NCBI GenBank assembly: GCA_019916065.1
Contig: CM034233.1
Location: 41,704,862-41,768,861 of the forward strand
DNA length: 64,000 nt
Source of the DNA: Vitellaria paradoxa
Taxonomy: Eukaryota > Streptophyta > Magnoliopsida > Ericales > Sapotaceae
Reading direction: 5' to 3'
Part shown: piece after piece, positions 10,485-21,934 of the stretch
How positions within the stretch are numbered: the first letter of the stretch is position 1
How the letters are laid out: every line of letters starts with the position of its first letter
Made by a program: the position numbers and the translations under genes
The notes under the pieces: model-generated
The model's database searches: none
What the model was told of the DNA's origin: nothing
The model's input: only the letters and a program-made list of their open reading frames with translations

Positions 10485-12933
10485 TGTAATACCCGGTATT
10501 TATTTTTGGCTATTTATGTATTATTTTGGGTTAATAAATATTTATTTTAAGATTTAATTGATTTATTTTATTTTTCCTGCGCCGGGTCTGGTCCGAATTG
10601 GTAATTGATTGGATAACTGGGTTAAGGGCCCAGCTCTTTTTTCTTTCCTTTCCTTTTCTTTTTCCTTTTCATTTTCTTTTGGTGGTTTGGCTGCCAGGAA
10701 CAAAAAAGAGGAGAGGAGAGAGAGAGAGAGAGAGAGAGAAGAAAGAAGAGAGAGAGTAGATAGAGAAAATGGGTTCTGGGAAGGAAGACCGGCAGATCAG
10801 GATAGTATTCGACACCGTGAACATCGTGGTGGTGTTCGTTTCTCGTGATTTTGCTCATGATGAAGGACACAGGCATTTGAAGTTCAAGAACCTAAAACCT
10901 AAATCTTCTTGTTTCTTCTTTTCTCTTCAAATTCAAGGTAGGCAAGACCTATATTCGTATTCTAGATGTTGTTAGGATGATTTTGATATATATGTATGCT
11001 TGATTTGGTTGACTTTCATGTGATTCATGCTTATATATATATTTGAATGTGGTTATATCTATGCTTATAAATGTGGAAACCTTGCATTGATTTGAGTTAT
11101 TCTTTCATCAAACGTTAAGGATACGTATGATTCAAGTGTTTAAGTGTTTATACATGAGCTATTATGGAGATTGAAGCTTGAAATGGATGATTTGGGGGTT
11201 GATTTGGGCTTGGTTTCGTTTAAAACGAACCCAGAAGCTGGACACTGGGCTCTGTGGTCCAGACTGTCCGATTAGGGTGTCCGGACCATAGTGGTCCGGA
11301 CCGACTGGTAGGGGTGTTCGGACCACAAAAAGGTAGACTTTCAAAAAGTTGTGAAAATTAATTTTTAATTGTGTATTTGTGTCTGAATTAAGTTATTATG
11401 AAATTCTAATGATAGAATGGACCCCAAATGATCATCAAGCCTAAAAAGAATGTGATTATATATTGAGATAGCATTTAATTACATAATTGAGCATTCATAT
11501 GCATGGGGCTGGGGTGGTGTCATCTGGTTTGTGTTATGATTATTGATTGGTCGAGAGTGCCATATTTAAATTATGACATGCCGAGGCATGCATTATATAT
11601 ATGGACTGGGACCACGATTTGAGAAAATGAGAAAATGAGATTTTGAGAATACCAGATGATCCCCAATCAATATATGATTAGAGCTTAATCATTTAGAGTT
11701 AGGACGTTAATTATGAGATATGATTTTAATGTTTTCTCTGGACTACAGCCGGACTCTACTTGAGTTAAGCAGATGTCTGACTAGGGGTGTAACACGGTTC
11801 CTTAGCAGAAGGGTCAGGGGATGTAATATGATTCCCCTGAGTCTTAGCTGTTGGGGGTGTAACACGGTTCCCCAACCACTATTTATATTGATTATCCTAC
11901 TTGAGTTAAGCAGATGCCTGACTAGGGGTGTAACACGGTTCTCCAACCACTATTTATATTGATTATCCTACTTGAGTTAAGCAAATGTCTGACTAGGGGT
12001 GTAACACGGTTCCTTAGCAAAAGGGCCAGGGGGTGTAACATGGTTCCCCTGAATCTTACATCGGTGGGGATGTAACATGGTCCCCAACTGCTATTTATAT
12101 TGATTACCTTGCTTGAGCTAAGCAAATGCTTGACTAGGGGTGTAACACGGTTCCCTAGTAGAAGGGGGTAGGAGATGTAACACCGTTCCCCTGAGTCTTA
12201 CACCGGTAGGGGTGTAACATGATTCCCCACTTGTGACAGATATTGAGATATACATTCGCTGTAAGCGTAAACAGTGCGGTTGGTGACCTCACGTGCTTTG
12301 CTAAGCCTTACTCGTCCAGCATAAGGTTGGGGGTAGCTGGAGATTAGAAAATACGTATTGGGATTACATTTCATCATATCCCATTGCACGAGATTGCATT
12401 TATATTCCCTTATATTGAGATGTAAATATAATGTGAGCGGGGCACTGTTTAATGAGATGTATGATTTATCTGATTGATTCATAAATTGGTTATGAAATAA
12501 GAGATATAAATTTAGGAACTATGGTGACCTGATTCCCGAGGTGGGATACATAGGTAGCTTAAGCTAGAGTAGCCTGAGTCTGGTCTTAATTGAGAGTTGA
12601 ATTATTATATTAAAAGTAGTGAGACCTAGAGGGTGGATTCGATACTAATATTGATAACATTCTTATTTGGATAGTTATAAACATGGTTATAGTATTTGTT
12701 TTAACTGTGCATATCTTGGACGTGGTCATTAGGAATGATATTAAAGTGAATTATGTTTGAGACAAATGGACGCTGACGTAATCAAATTTTATTTTTATGG
12801 GCATGAGTAATGATTTTGGGTATTTTGATAACTTAATTCAGTGTGAATTGAAATTAGATTGGATTTTATTATTTATTTTAGTTTTCACATTTCTATACCG
12901 TCCGTTCCAAACTATGAGGTTAGGGGCGTGACA
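10485..12933 (+). repeat. right LTR of element A
   Basis: The 2449 bp repeat begins TGTAATACCC and ends GGGGCGTGACA. It carries a (GA)n run at about 10711-10740, two adjacent GTCCGGAC hairpins (11252-11329) and an expanded tandem block (11755-12235). Short ORFs at 10609-10975 on both strands arise from the purine-rich tract and match no known protein. Confidence 0.9.
11755..12235 (+). repeat. expanded GTGTAACACGGTTCC tandem units in the right LTR of A
   Basis: Larger units beginning CTTGAGTTAAGCARATG recur near 11758, 11908, 11970 and 12111. Each is followed by GACTAGGGGTGTAACACGGTT and one or two CCTGAGTCTTA phrases. The left LTR holds about two such units, so copy number differs between the two LTRs of one insertion. 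Confidence 0.8.
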
Positions 12934-13881
12934 GTGGCTTTCGACCCTCCTTAACAAAAGAAGGTGGTTCAAATTCCTTTTTCTCTGCTAAGGGTCACCG
13001 CTTCTAGGTTCGGCTCATAAGCTGGTGCCTCTTCTTGCGAGTCCCTCCTGACCAGCCCGAGGTGGCATTGCAGAAATTGCTGGCTACAATTACAAATGAG
13101 GACATGTCGCCATTTAAAGGCTTATAAAGCACTGAAATGGTTTACGACATGAACCACGATCTGTTCAGGGTAAGTTTACATATTCTGTTCAAATTTATGC
13201 ATTTTTTTGTACTAAACTTGCTCTTTTTATTAGCTATACAGACCGTGGTCAGGTCCTACGCCATGTACACACGCTTAGCAAATACTGAGAAGGCGTTGGT
13301 TGTCGAGCGTAAAATGAGAGAGCAAACATTGACTGATCTCGAGGTAGCCAAAGATAATGATACCATCGCTTAGGCAGAAAATGAAAAAGGTCCTCAGGCA
13401 TGAACTAAAAACTATTGAAGAAAATAAAGCTTTGAAGATCAAACAGGCGAGCTTGTGGAAGCAGATAGAGGTAGAGAAAGCATGGAGGGTGGTAGCTGAA
13501 AAGAGGGTTGAGGAGCTCACTGAAGAGCTTGAAAATGCAGAAAGCTCAGCCATTGCAAACTTTAAGGACACAGACGATTTTTAGGCACTAATCATGCCAA
13601 TGTTCTCGCAAGGCTTCGAGCATGTGAAAGAAAAGTTTGCTGCCTCCATCCCTAACCTTGATATATCTAAAATCAAGCTTGGTTGTGCCACTGACGAGGA
13701 ACAACAAAGTAAGGGGCCTGAGGATGGTGGAGAGCAAATTGACATTAAAGAGCATTCTGAAGGCACTAAGCAAACCAAGAAAGCCACAGAAAGGACCAAT
13801 GCGCAAACTAAAGATGTGGATGGTTCTTTAGTAAACACAAATGCTAAAGACGTTAAGAACAATGCTCAAAATGCCATTTAA
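12934..13881 (+). pseudogene. antisense ORF of the Tat element, 3' part (coiled-coil)
   Basis: This continues the gene cut at 1715. A GTAAGT donor at 13170 and an ACAG acceptor ending at 13241 remove 72 bases and join FR to TVVRSYAMYTRLA in frame. The following protein is rich in K, E and heptad-like leucines (KALVVERKMREQ, EKRVEELTEELENAE), a coiled-coil pattern, with a stop and frameshift near 13360-13380. The C-terminal frame, 13594-13881, starts MPMFSQGFEHVKEKF and ends in a polar K/E/N tail, as in other Transposase_28-type proteins. Its function is unknown. With 391-1715 it makes one gene with at least three short introns. Confidence 0.7.
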
Positions 13882-13969
13882 ACACCTCCTTTTGGCCACT
13901 TTTCTTTTTCACTTATAGTGTTGATCATTTCTTTTTCACTTGTAGTGTTGATCAATATACTAATGGACT

Positions 13970-14007
13970 CTTCTTCTTCTTCTTCTTCTTCTTCTTCTTC
14001 TTCTTCT
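13970..14007 (+). repeat. (CTT)n microsatellite
   Basis: About twelve CTT units lie just downstream of the antisense gene. The surrounding 13882-14221 interval is T-rich noncoding sequence in which no gene is seen. Confidence 0.95.
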
Positions 14008-14221
14008 TTTTCCTAGAATGTTCGAACCAAACATGCATTCTCCCTAATATTTGTGAATGAATTTTAAATTTTATTTCTACCATTGCCTTATGTTTTTATT
14101 CATTCCTTTGTGTCGCTTTATCTGATTGCATTCATTGTCTGAAGATGAACTTATTTTCACATGTTGTCTTCCTCTATTTTTTCTTTTTTTTTTTTAATGC
14201 CTAGCAGCGTTCATCTAACCT

Positions 14222-14880
14222 TTGGCTCTATTAGCCATTTTTGCTTAACTCGGCCATGTGAGCTGATATTAGCCATCTTTACTTTGCTCGACCACGTGAG
14301 CTGAGCAGGATCTTCGCTCTGCTTGGTCACGTGAACTGAGCAAGAATCCTTGTCATTATTTGGCCTTGCGAGCCATCTCTATACTGCTCGATCACGTAAG
14401 TCGAATAGAATCTTCACCTTGCTTACGTGAACCGAGTAGCAATCCTTGCCTTTTTTAGCATTCAGCCTCGTGAGTCATCTCTGTGCTGCTTGGCCATATG
14501 AGCCAAGTAAGATCTTCACTCTACACGGTCACGTGAACCCAGCAGGAATCTTTGTCATTTTTTGGCATTTGGCCTCGTGAGCCATCTTTGCACTTCTCAG
14601 TCACGTGAGTCAAGCATGATCTTCGCTCTACTCGGTCACGTGAACAGAGTAAAATTCCTTGCCATTTTTTGGCATTTGGCCTTTATGAGCCATCTCTGCA
14701 CTGTTTGGCCACATGAGCCAAGCTGGATCTTCACTTTGCTCGGTCACGTGAACTGAGCAGGATTCCTTACCATTTTTGGGCATTTGGCCTCGTGAGTCAT
14801 CTCCGCGCTGCTCAATCACGTGAGCTAAGCAGGATTTTCACTTTGCTCCATCACATGAACTGAGCAAAATTCTATTTGTC
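14222..14880. repeat. tandem repeats of about 110 bp with CACGTG palindromes
   Basis: About six diverged units follow one pattern: GAGCCATCTCTGCACTGCTC, then GGTCACGTGAGCTGAGCAGGA, then a TCTTCGCTCTG stretch, then GCTCGGTCACGTGAACTGAGC, then CCTTGCCATTTTTTGGCATT. Each unit holds two near-palindromes of about 20 bp centred on CACGTG. Tandem arrays in the 3' untranslated region of Tat-lineage elements are known and can seed satellite DNA. Short ORFs at 14562-14819 are by-products of the repeat. Confidence 0.85.
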
Positions 14881-15004
14881 ATTCACCATAGTAGAGCTAT
14901 TCATTGTGATAGAATTATTCTCCATAGAAACCTGCCAAAATGTATAATTTTATTGATAATTAAATAAAATTACAAATACAATTTCTCATACATAATATTT
15001 CCTT

Positions 15005-16190
15005 AGATGCTTCGTTCAACATGGGTAAGGTAGCTCCTTGCCCCTGAGTGCCTTAAGTCTATAAGTTCCTTTTCAAGTAGAACCTAGTACTTCACATGGT
15101 CCTTCCTAATTTGGCCTACATTTTCCTTTATGCGGAGTCCTCGTAGATTGGTTTATTCTTTTGAGCACTAATTCTTCACAACAGAATTCTCTTGGTCGAG
15201 CTCTAAAGTTGTGTTACTGCTACATCTTCTTTTGGTAAGAGGCCATTCTGATAGCAGTTATAGTCACCTTCTTTTTAGTAGATGGATTTTCTCGTTCATC
15301 ATTTCAGCATTCTGCTCTAGGTTGAAGTTCTGTGTCCTTGGGCTGGGAAGTCCAATTTCAACTAGAATTACAGCCTTAGCTCCATATGTGAGGGAAAATG
15401 GGGTTTGAACAGTGGCTACCATTTCAATCGTTTGATAGGCCTATAGAATATTTGGAAGTTCATCTGGCTAGAGACTTTTGCCTTGTCCAACTTTGTCTTG
15501 ATGACCTTGAGGAGAGACTGATTAGTGACTTCAACCCAACCATTGGCTTGAGGGTGCTCAAGTGATGAATAGTGATGGCTAATGCCCAAGTCTTTGCACA
15601 ACCCGTTGAATTGCCTCCCTTGAAACTGTTTTTCATTGTCTGTGATCACTACTCTGGGGATACCAAATCGACAGAATATATTTTGTCACAAAAACTTCCC
15701 CATGTTCTACTCAATAATAGTTAGCAAGGCTTCTGCTTCTGCGCATTTAGTAAAATAGTCAATAGTGACCACGACAAACTTCTTCTCTTTCTTTCCTAAA
15801 GGAAATGGCCTATAGTGTCTATTCCCCATTAAGCAAACAGCTAGGGCCTCTAGATTGGTATCAACTCTTGAGCAGGTTAACTCAGAACGTTAGGGAATCT
15901 TTGGCATTTATTGCACTTCTTAACAAACTCTTAGGTATTCTTCTCAATGGTTGGCCAGTTGTAAGTAGCCCTCAAAATCTTTTTAGCTAGGGCCTTGCCC
16001 CTCGATTGGTTGTCACAAATACTTTCATAGACTTTTCTCATTACATAGTCAGCCTCCTAGTCATTCACACAAATCAGTAATGGAGAGCTATGCCCCCTTT
16101 TGTAAAGGACTCCATCTATTAAAAGATATCTACTTGATCGATACTGGAACCTTCTTACTTCATTCTTATCGCTCGGCAAAGCTTCATTTT
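15005..16190 (-). pseudogene. Tat integrase, decayed
   Basis: Going down the minus strand, an N-terminal zinc-type segment (RGKALAKKILRATYNWPTI, then EFVKKCNKCQRF) lies at about 16040-15890. The core follows (WGIDTIGHF at about 15810), and the catalytic-domain end (MITDNEKQFQGRQFN, HHYSSLEHPQANGWVEVTNQ) is at 15649-15416. A C-terminal part resembling KGTYRLKALRGKELPYP ends at about 15005. Stops and frameshifts break every block. The order and wording match Tat-lineage integrases, which insert the cDNA into the host chromosome. Confidence 0.75.
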
Positions 16191-16299
16191 ATGCTCTGAC
16201 CGGTCTTGCTGATTCAGCATCTTCTTTAGTTTGGTTTACCTCTAGAGTTTAGATGCTTGGGGAATCTAATATTTCAATCAAAACATCTAAGATTACCTC

Positions 16300-16690
16300 C
16301 CCCGAGGATGCAATTTTAGCCAACTGATCTGCCTTCTCATTTTGCAATCTTAGAATATGTTAAAGGTGAAACTTTAAAAATTTTCTGGATAGACTCCTTA
16401 CCATTTGACAATACTTGGCCATATGCTTCGCCATTGTTTTGCAGTCTCTCTGCATCTGCTCCATAACCAGTTAGGAATCACTGTGAACCATTATCTTCTC
16501 CACCCCCATTCACTGAGCCATTTGAAGAGCAACAATTAGGGCTTCATACTTAGCTTCATTGTTGGAAGTAGGGAACTTGAAATGTAACACATACTCCAAT
16601 TTATGACCATCGAGGGAAACAAGGATTATACTTGTACCATTAGAGTTGTGGATAAATGAGCCATCGACATATGGCATCTAAGTTTGCTTG
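16300..16690 (-). pseudogene. second (archaeal-type) RNase H of the Tat element
   Basis: The minus-strand frame reads MPYVDGSFIHNSNGTS, then HKLEYVLHFKFPTSNNEAKY, then a block with HSDS and a terminal NEKADQLAKIASS. The D of YVDGS, the E of NNEAKYEAL and the D of HSDS match three catalytic acids of the family. A second RNase H after the usual one is diagnostic of Tat elements. Premature stops include one after ALQMAQ. Confidence 0.8.
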
Positions 16691-16879
16691 GCATTTTCGT
16701 CTTCGGGTGGGTTAGTTGGGTGGGTTGTAAATTCAGTTATAAAATCCACCACAGCATGTCCTTTGATTGTCAATCTTGGTTGATACTGAATGTTGAACTG
16801 GCTGAGCTCGATTGACCACTTCACCAATCTACCTGAGGTTTTTGGCTTATATAGGATATTCTTCCGTGGTTAGTCAGTA

Positions 16880-18040
16880 AATACCATAATCGTATGGGCC
16901 TAAAAGTAAGCTTTAAGTCGCCGAGCCACTATTACAAAAGTAAGGGCCATCAACTCCATCTTCGGATAATGCTCCTCCATCTTCCTCCTGCACGAGTTCG
17001 GAGCTCCCAGTTGTGGCTAAAACAAATAGGTATAAGTATAATTCTTCTCCTGGGGTGGTCTGACTAAGCAACGACACCGATCCCAGGTACTACTTCAGCT
17101 ACCGAAAAGCCTCATCACATTCTGCTGTCCATTTAAAAGCCTTCCTGAGCACTTTGAAGAAGGAATAGCACTTGTCTGTAGAGTGGGAAATGAATCTGTT
17201 CAGAGTTGCCACCTTCCCAGCTAATTTTTGTACCTCATTTGTTGTTCGCGAGGGCTGCATTTCCATTATTATCTTAACGTTTTTGGATTGGCCTCTATTT
17301 CTTGGCTAGACACCATGAATCTAAGGAACTTACCAAGCGCAGCCCCAAAACGCACACTTGGTTGGATTTAGCTTCATTCCATACTTCCTTAAAGTGTCAA
17401 AGGTTTCTTGTAGATTAGCGATGTAAGAGCCAGCCTCTTTGCTCTTAACGAGCATATCATCTACATATACTTCTACATTTTTCCCAATCTAGCTTTTGAA
17501 CATTTATTCATTAACCGCTGGTATGTCATACCCGTATTCTTCAATTCGAAGGGCATGATGTTGTAATAGTACGATCCTCGATCGATGATGAATGCAGTAT
17601 ACTCTTGATCAGGCTTAGCCATCTTTGTTTGATTGTACCCCGAGAAAGCGTCTATAAACGAAAATAACTTGTGACCTACTGTGGAGTCAACTAGTAGATT
17701 GATGGCTAGCAATAGAAAGCTATCCTTTAGGCATCCTTTATTGAGATTCGTGAAATCTACACACATCCTCCACTTGCAATTAGACTACAGTGACTACATT
17801 TGATAGCCAAGTGGGGTAGTGGACTTTCTGAATTAATTTGGCCTTTATTAAGTTATCAACCTCCTGCTCGATCACCTCATTATGCTCAGGACAAAAAATT
17901 CTTCTTTCCTGCTTTATTAACTTGGCCCCCAGAAAAATGTTCAAATGGTGGGCTACCACATTGCACTTATTCCTGGCATATCTTTGTAGGACCAAGCAAA
18001 AACATCTTTATTATTCAATAAAAAAATTTTACAATTCACT
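16880..18040 (-). pseudogene. Tat reverse transcriptase and first RNase H
   Basis: The N-terminal part (about 17995-17780) has EVIEQEVDNLIKAKLIQKVHYPTW. The palm begins MCVDFTNLNKGCLKDSF (17766) and continues LFSFIDAFSGYNQTKM and IMPFELKNTGMTYQRLMNK. The catalytic YVDD box is intact at about 17460-17471 ([12 protein letters not shown]), just past a frameshift. RNase H remnants continue to about 16880. The enzyme copies element RNA into cDNA. Stops and frameshifts inactivate this copy. Confidence 0.85.
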
Positions 18041-18112
18041 CTTCAATGGCTCGAGGGTCTCCGAGCCTATCTTTACAAACCTGTTTTGCTTGGGAGTGTC
18101 GATCATAATGTC

Positions 18113-18800
18113 TTACAACTCATCCACTAGCTCTCCTTTTTTCAGCTCTTCATCATCTCGAACCTCCAAGCTATCCACAACTAGCATCTCCTTACTAGAA
18201 TCTTGCTTGAGGGAGGACATGTAACACTCCCTTACTACCTTCTGGCCGCCCTTGGCACATCGCAAACCATCTTCAGTCAGGAACTTGACTCGAAGATGAT
18301 ATGTGGATGTGACCGCCTTAAATTGGTTGAGGGTTGTTCTCCCAAGTATCACGTTGTATGCTAAAGGACAATCCACTACCAAAAAGTTAATCATCTTCGT
18401 TGCTTGATGTGGTTCTTCCCCAAGAGTTACCGATGACACAATGGATCTGAGCGGTGTCACTTTTTTTTTTTTGGTAATTAATGAGTGGTGTCACTTGGTC
18501 TCCAATAAAGCCCATGAGGGGGGATGGCACTAGCTATAACCTATCCTTCCCAATCTTCATTTTCTTGGACGGCCCCCAATATAAGATGTCTGCCAAACTT
18601 CCACTATCCACTAAAACTCCCCAAATCTTGAAGTTAGCAATGATCAAGGAAATAACTAGAGGGTCGTTATGGGGCTGACACAACTCATCTACTTCTTCCT
18701 CGATAAAAGTGATTGAAGGACAATGAGATCGGGCCTTCTTACTTGGTCGCTCGGCTGTCAAAACTTCGCGGGCGGCTCTTGCCTCTGAAGCATACCTCAT
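18113..18800 (-). pseudogene. Tat aspartic protease region, split by a LINE tail
   Basis: The frame from 18800 contains HNDPLVISLIIANFKIW followed by VLVDSGSLADILY, the retropepsin active site (DSG). After the insertion at 18461-18481 it resumes with SIVSSVTLGEE, the FLVVDCPLAYNVILGR motif and an acidic linker to 18113. It would process the Gag-Pol polyprotein. Upstream residues include ARAAREVLTAERPSKKAR. The insertion introduces a shift and a stop. Confidence 0.8.
18461..18481 (-). mobile_element. ultra-short LINE-tail insertion in Tat protease
   Basis: Twelve T followed by GGTAATTAA (minus strand TTAATTACC plus A12) sit between TGAGCGGTGTCAC (18448-18460) and TGAGTGGTGTCAC (18482-18494), a 13 bp target duplication with one transition. 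The insert breaks the protease-region frame. Confidence 0.88.
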
Positions 18801-18809
18801 CCTCGCGCT

Positions 18810-20484
18810 AAAGGATTCCCCTCCAGTAGCAAATCTGCCTAAAATTACCCTTATTTCCCTAATCGGCTTGTTATTCTATCGTGCTCGATTCGGACTTCTT
18901 GGTGTAGGACTTCTTCTCTTAGGGCTTCTTCGTTTTGGCGGCCCATCTATTATTGCCTCGACCAGCCACGAATCTTCCAAGCTGACCTCGCCTGATTAAC
19001 TCCTTGACCTACCTCTTCAAGTCAATGCAGTCATCTATATCATGCCCATGATCCTCATAGAATCGATAATACTTTTGCTCGGGACCACTTGTCAGCTAGG
19101 GTCCTTAATCTTTCAGGCCATTTCAAGGGCAGATCACTCTGGATTTCAAAGAAGACAATCTCTAAACTCGTGTTGAGTGGACTAAAATTATGGTCGAGAT
19201 CATTATATCACGTTATGCCTCTGTTAGATTTGTCATCGAACCTCCAATTCTTAGGATTACGAGAATCTTAAGAATTCCTAGAATCATTTAGTCACTTCTT
19301 GTCAGTTTTGGAGCCTCCTACCCTATCATTTTCTTGCTTTGCCTAAGGCCATCCTCCACGTTGATGTGTCTCTTAGCCCAAACCATTAACTCAGCCACAT
19401 CAATATGAACCTTCTCAAGGAGTTAGGCCATGAACCTGGGTGTTCTCAACCCACTCATGAAGGCTATAACTACCACCTTATCATTAGCCTCATCCACCTT
19501 TAGAATCTCCTTGTTGAATCTTCCCACGTAATCTTTGAGGGACTCATCCTTGCCCTACTTGATCATTAGGAGATGGGTGGCCAGTCTCCTCTGCCTCTTC
19601 CCTCTAATAAACTGACCTACGGACAACGTGCTAAGCTATGAGAAATTGGTAATGGTGCCTGAGTTGATCTTTTTAAACTATAATCGAGCTAGGCCATTGA
19701 GTGTTATCAAGAAGAGCTGACACATGACCTCGTCAAGATACACATGTATGCACATCAAAGTTTTATATGTCTCTAGATGGTCGAAAGGATCCTTCGAACC
19801 ATCAAAGAAGTCAAGTGCAGGCATCTTGAATTTGTGCAGTAGTGGGCAAGCTATGACCATCGCAGAGAATAGTGAATTGCCATCAACATCAAAATCATCC
19901 ATCGCATTGGAGCCTTTGACAGTGGCTAAGACACCATGAATTTGAGCTTGCATAGCCCTTATAGGCTCTTCCTATAGGTTGATAATAGCATCCTTTACAC
20001 TGGCTCCCTTGGTACGGGATGACTCAAGACGGCCTCCTGCTTCAAGGTTAGCTCCGACAGTCTTTTCTTGCCTCCAAGACTTTTCTGGCTGCCTGACAGA
20101 GATCTCGTTCTCCCCTACGATACCCGCTCTATTTGCTCCTTGTCCATTCTTATTTTGTTTGCCATTTACCTTGACCACTCCTTCGTTATGTGTATCATTT
20201 ACAGGGGGATCCACTAGAGGAGGTGAAATGTAAACAGTGGTGACATGTTGCCGCTAAAGCAACGCCTGATTCTGGGCCACTAGAGTCTACATAATTGCCA
20301 TCATATCCCTCATTTGGTTTTTAATGGCGTTAACCCTCTCGTCATTTTGATTCTCCATTGTTTCCGTTGGTTGTGAATGAGGTTGAGTGTTTGTGTTGGA
20401 CCTGGTTTGGACTATAAAACTGCGAGAAAAATCGTTTCCTATGGACAGCACCAACTGATGACTCAGTAAACTGGTATTCTCCAA
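18810..20484 (-). pseudogene. Tat gag, decayed
   Basis: The minus frame starts MENTSLLSHQLVLSIG at 20484 and continues with a polar linker (20214-19972). The capsid-like block is FKMPALDFFDGSKDPFDHLE and TYKTLMCIHVYLDEVMCQLF (19953-19678), typical of Tat Gag. Downstream pieces resemble RQRRLATHLLMIKQGKDESL and a basic tail with GRGNNRW (to about 18900). Gag packages element RNA into virus-like particles in the cytoplasm. Multiple stops are present. No CCHC zinc knuckle could be read with confidence. Confidence 0.75.
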
Positions 20485-20523
20485 GAGTCCAATCCAAGCT
20501 CAGAAAGCTATCTAAAACACCAG

Positions 20524-21474
20524 TGTGGTCCCTGCCAAAGAGTCTTTGTTGCTTAAGTTAGCAAGAGAATTGAGAGAGTATTTTGGCGGAGTTTCAGTAA
20601 GATTAGAGTTTGTGCATTGTGTACTTGAGAAGATGGTGTATATATAGAGGTACAAGACCTACATGGGCATGATGCATATGAGCCTCACACAAGTATGCTT
20701 TCCCTCTAATCAGATTATGCCATATGCATTGTAGATCCTAAGGTTGATTTCCTTAATTAGTTATCAAAACTATTAAGTAGTAAACAGCACTTTCATAGGT
20801 GAGAATCACAGAATATACTAGAATATGGTTACATATGTGATTGTGACGTAATCAATTTTGTCTTTAATGCAAATGTCATTTGGCCCAACCGAGGTCTATG
20901 TTGCTCGGTCAGCTCAGGTCCCTATCATGGTCATTTAGTAACCTTTGTTTGGTCTGGTGCACCCTATCAAGGGCTTTATGGCTTCTCTAGTTTTGGTGAT
21001 CTCTTTACTAGTTATAGCACTAGATTACGCCGTGGTAGTTTGGACTACAACAGATTAGGGCTTTTGTAGTGTCAATGAGCATTCTGGTAGGTTGAGTAGC
21101 AGGAATAAATGCTTGGTTATGGCTAGGGAGGCCAATGGAACCTATTGTACAGCAATGGCAAGAATCTTTACGATTTGAGCTTGTATTGCAACTGGCTAGA
21201 AAGGCGCCTAAAACAGTTGCAGCGACGACTTGAAGGGTTATATATAATGATGGTAGGGGCTCTGGTTCAATATTTACAGCCATAATAGCCTACAAGGCAC
21301 TGAAAAGAAGCCAAATAGGCACGATTATAGATAAGGGTGATCAGCATAGGTACTTGCAATGGCGGTGCTTGATGAGGGCGAGGACAACTAATGTCGAGAA
21401 GTGAATTGAATTTGTAGAAAGAAAGAAGGGTGTTCAGTGTAGAGAGCATGGAGAAGGGTGTAAATCCATTGACA
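20524..21474 (-). repeat. presumed 5' LTR of the Tat element
   Basis: On the minus strand the block begins TGTCAATGG at 21474 and ends GGGACCACA at 20524, just upstream of gag. A TATA box (CTATATATACACC) lies at about 20635-20647, with transcription expected toward gag. The second LTR is outside the window, so the ends rest only on TG/CA and position. A TGG immediately inside the element (CTGGTGTTTTAGATAGC) could start the primer-binding site. Confidence 0.6.
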
Positions 21475-21934
21475 TTTTTAGGGTAAATATATCTTAACGA
21501 TAAATATTTTAAAGAAGTTAAGGTCTAAACTAATGGAAGTGGATTTTCATAGTAATGGAGTAAATGTAATTTTTAAATGTTGATGGGTGGAAAGTATAAT
21601 TATCCAAATGTTTAATAGAGGTAGATCACCCTAAAGTTAAATGGCATAGTATATTTCCAAAAAAAAAAAATTATTATATGTTTAAATAATATGATTTATG
21701 TTTTCAATGATTATATATAAAAATATAATTACATAAATTATAATTTTTTTATTTATCATTTTTATTTTATCATAAATTTAGTTTCTAAATTTAAAAATGT
21801 TATATATCTTGCAAATAGTTGTATACTAGTAATGAGACTAGTGCAATACATTAATTTTTCATATTATATACTTTTAAAAAGGGGTTAGTCTATTGGCACT
21901 CCACAAATAGCTTTTTACACCGCATTATTTGTTC
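21475..21934. other. AT-rich spacer, no gene seen
   Basis: This interval between the Tat LTR and the L1 is AT-rich with an A12 run at about 21659-21670. No ORF, terminal repeat or target duplication was recognised. Confidence 0.7.

Larger units (their letters stand above)
1716..12933 (+). mobile_element. Ty3/gypsy LTR retrotransposon A, nested in the Tat antisense gene
   Basis: Two long LTRs (1716-3945 and 10485-12933) begin with TATAAT or TGTAAT and end in GGCA or GACA. The flanks carry a 5 bp target duplication, GTGAC at 1711-1715 and GTGGC at 12934-12938, differing by one transition. A tRNA-Met-type primer site follows the left LTR and a purine tract precedes the right one. The internal part is badly decayed and itself carries a solo LTR (7587-10370). 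Removing the element rejoins the two halves of the antisense gene. Confidence 0.9.
1..21474 (-). mobile_element. Tat-type Ty3/gypsy LTR retrotransposon, interrupted; 3' LTR outside window
   Basis: Read on the minus strand the order is 5' LTR (20524-21474), gag, protease, reverse transcriptase, RNase H, a second archaeal-type RNase H, integrase (to about 15005), a tandem-repeat block, then a gene on the opposite strand. A second RNase H and an antisense ORF between pol and the 3' LTR are known traits of the Tat lineage (Grande and Retand relatives). The 3' LTR should lie left of position 1. The antisense gene is split by element A at 1716-12933. Every coding part has stops and frameshifts, so the element is dead. 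Confidence 0.85.

Noticed and set aside
10609..10876. Overlapping ORFs on both strands with Ser/Phe or Arg/Glu runs
   Set aside because: They are translations of a GA/TC low-complexity tract in the LTR.
14222..14880. CRISPR-like regularly spaced palindromic repeats
   Set aside because: Units are about 110 bp with no unique spacers, sit in a plant retrotransposon, and no cas-type gene exists.
18113..18800. Programmed frameshift site between the two protease-region frames
   Set aside because: The break is caused by a T-rich insertion with a 13 bp target duplication, not by a slippery sequence.
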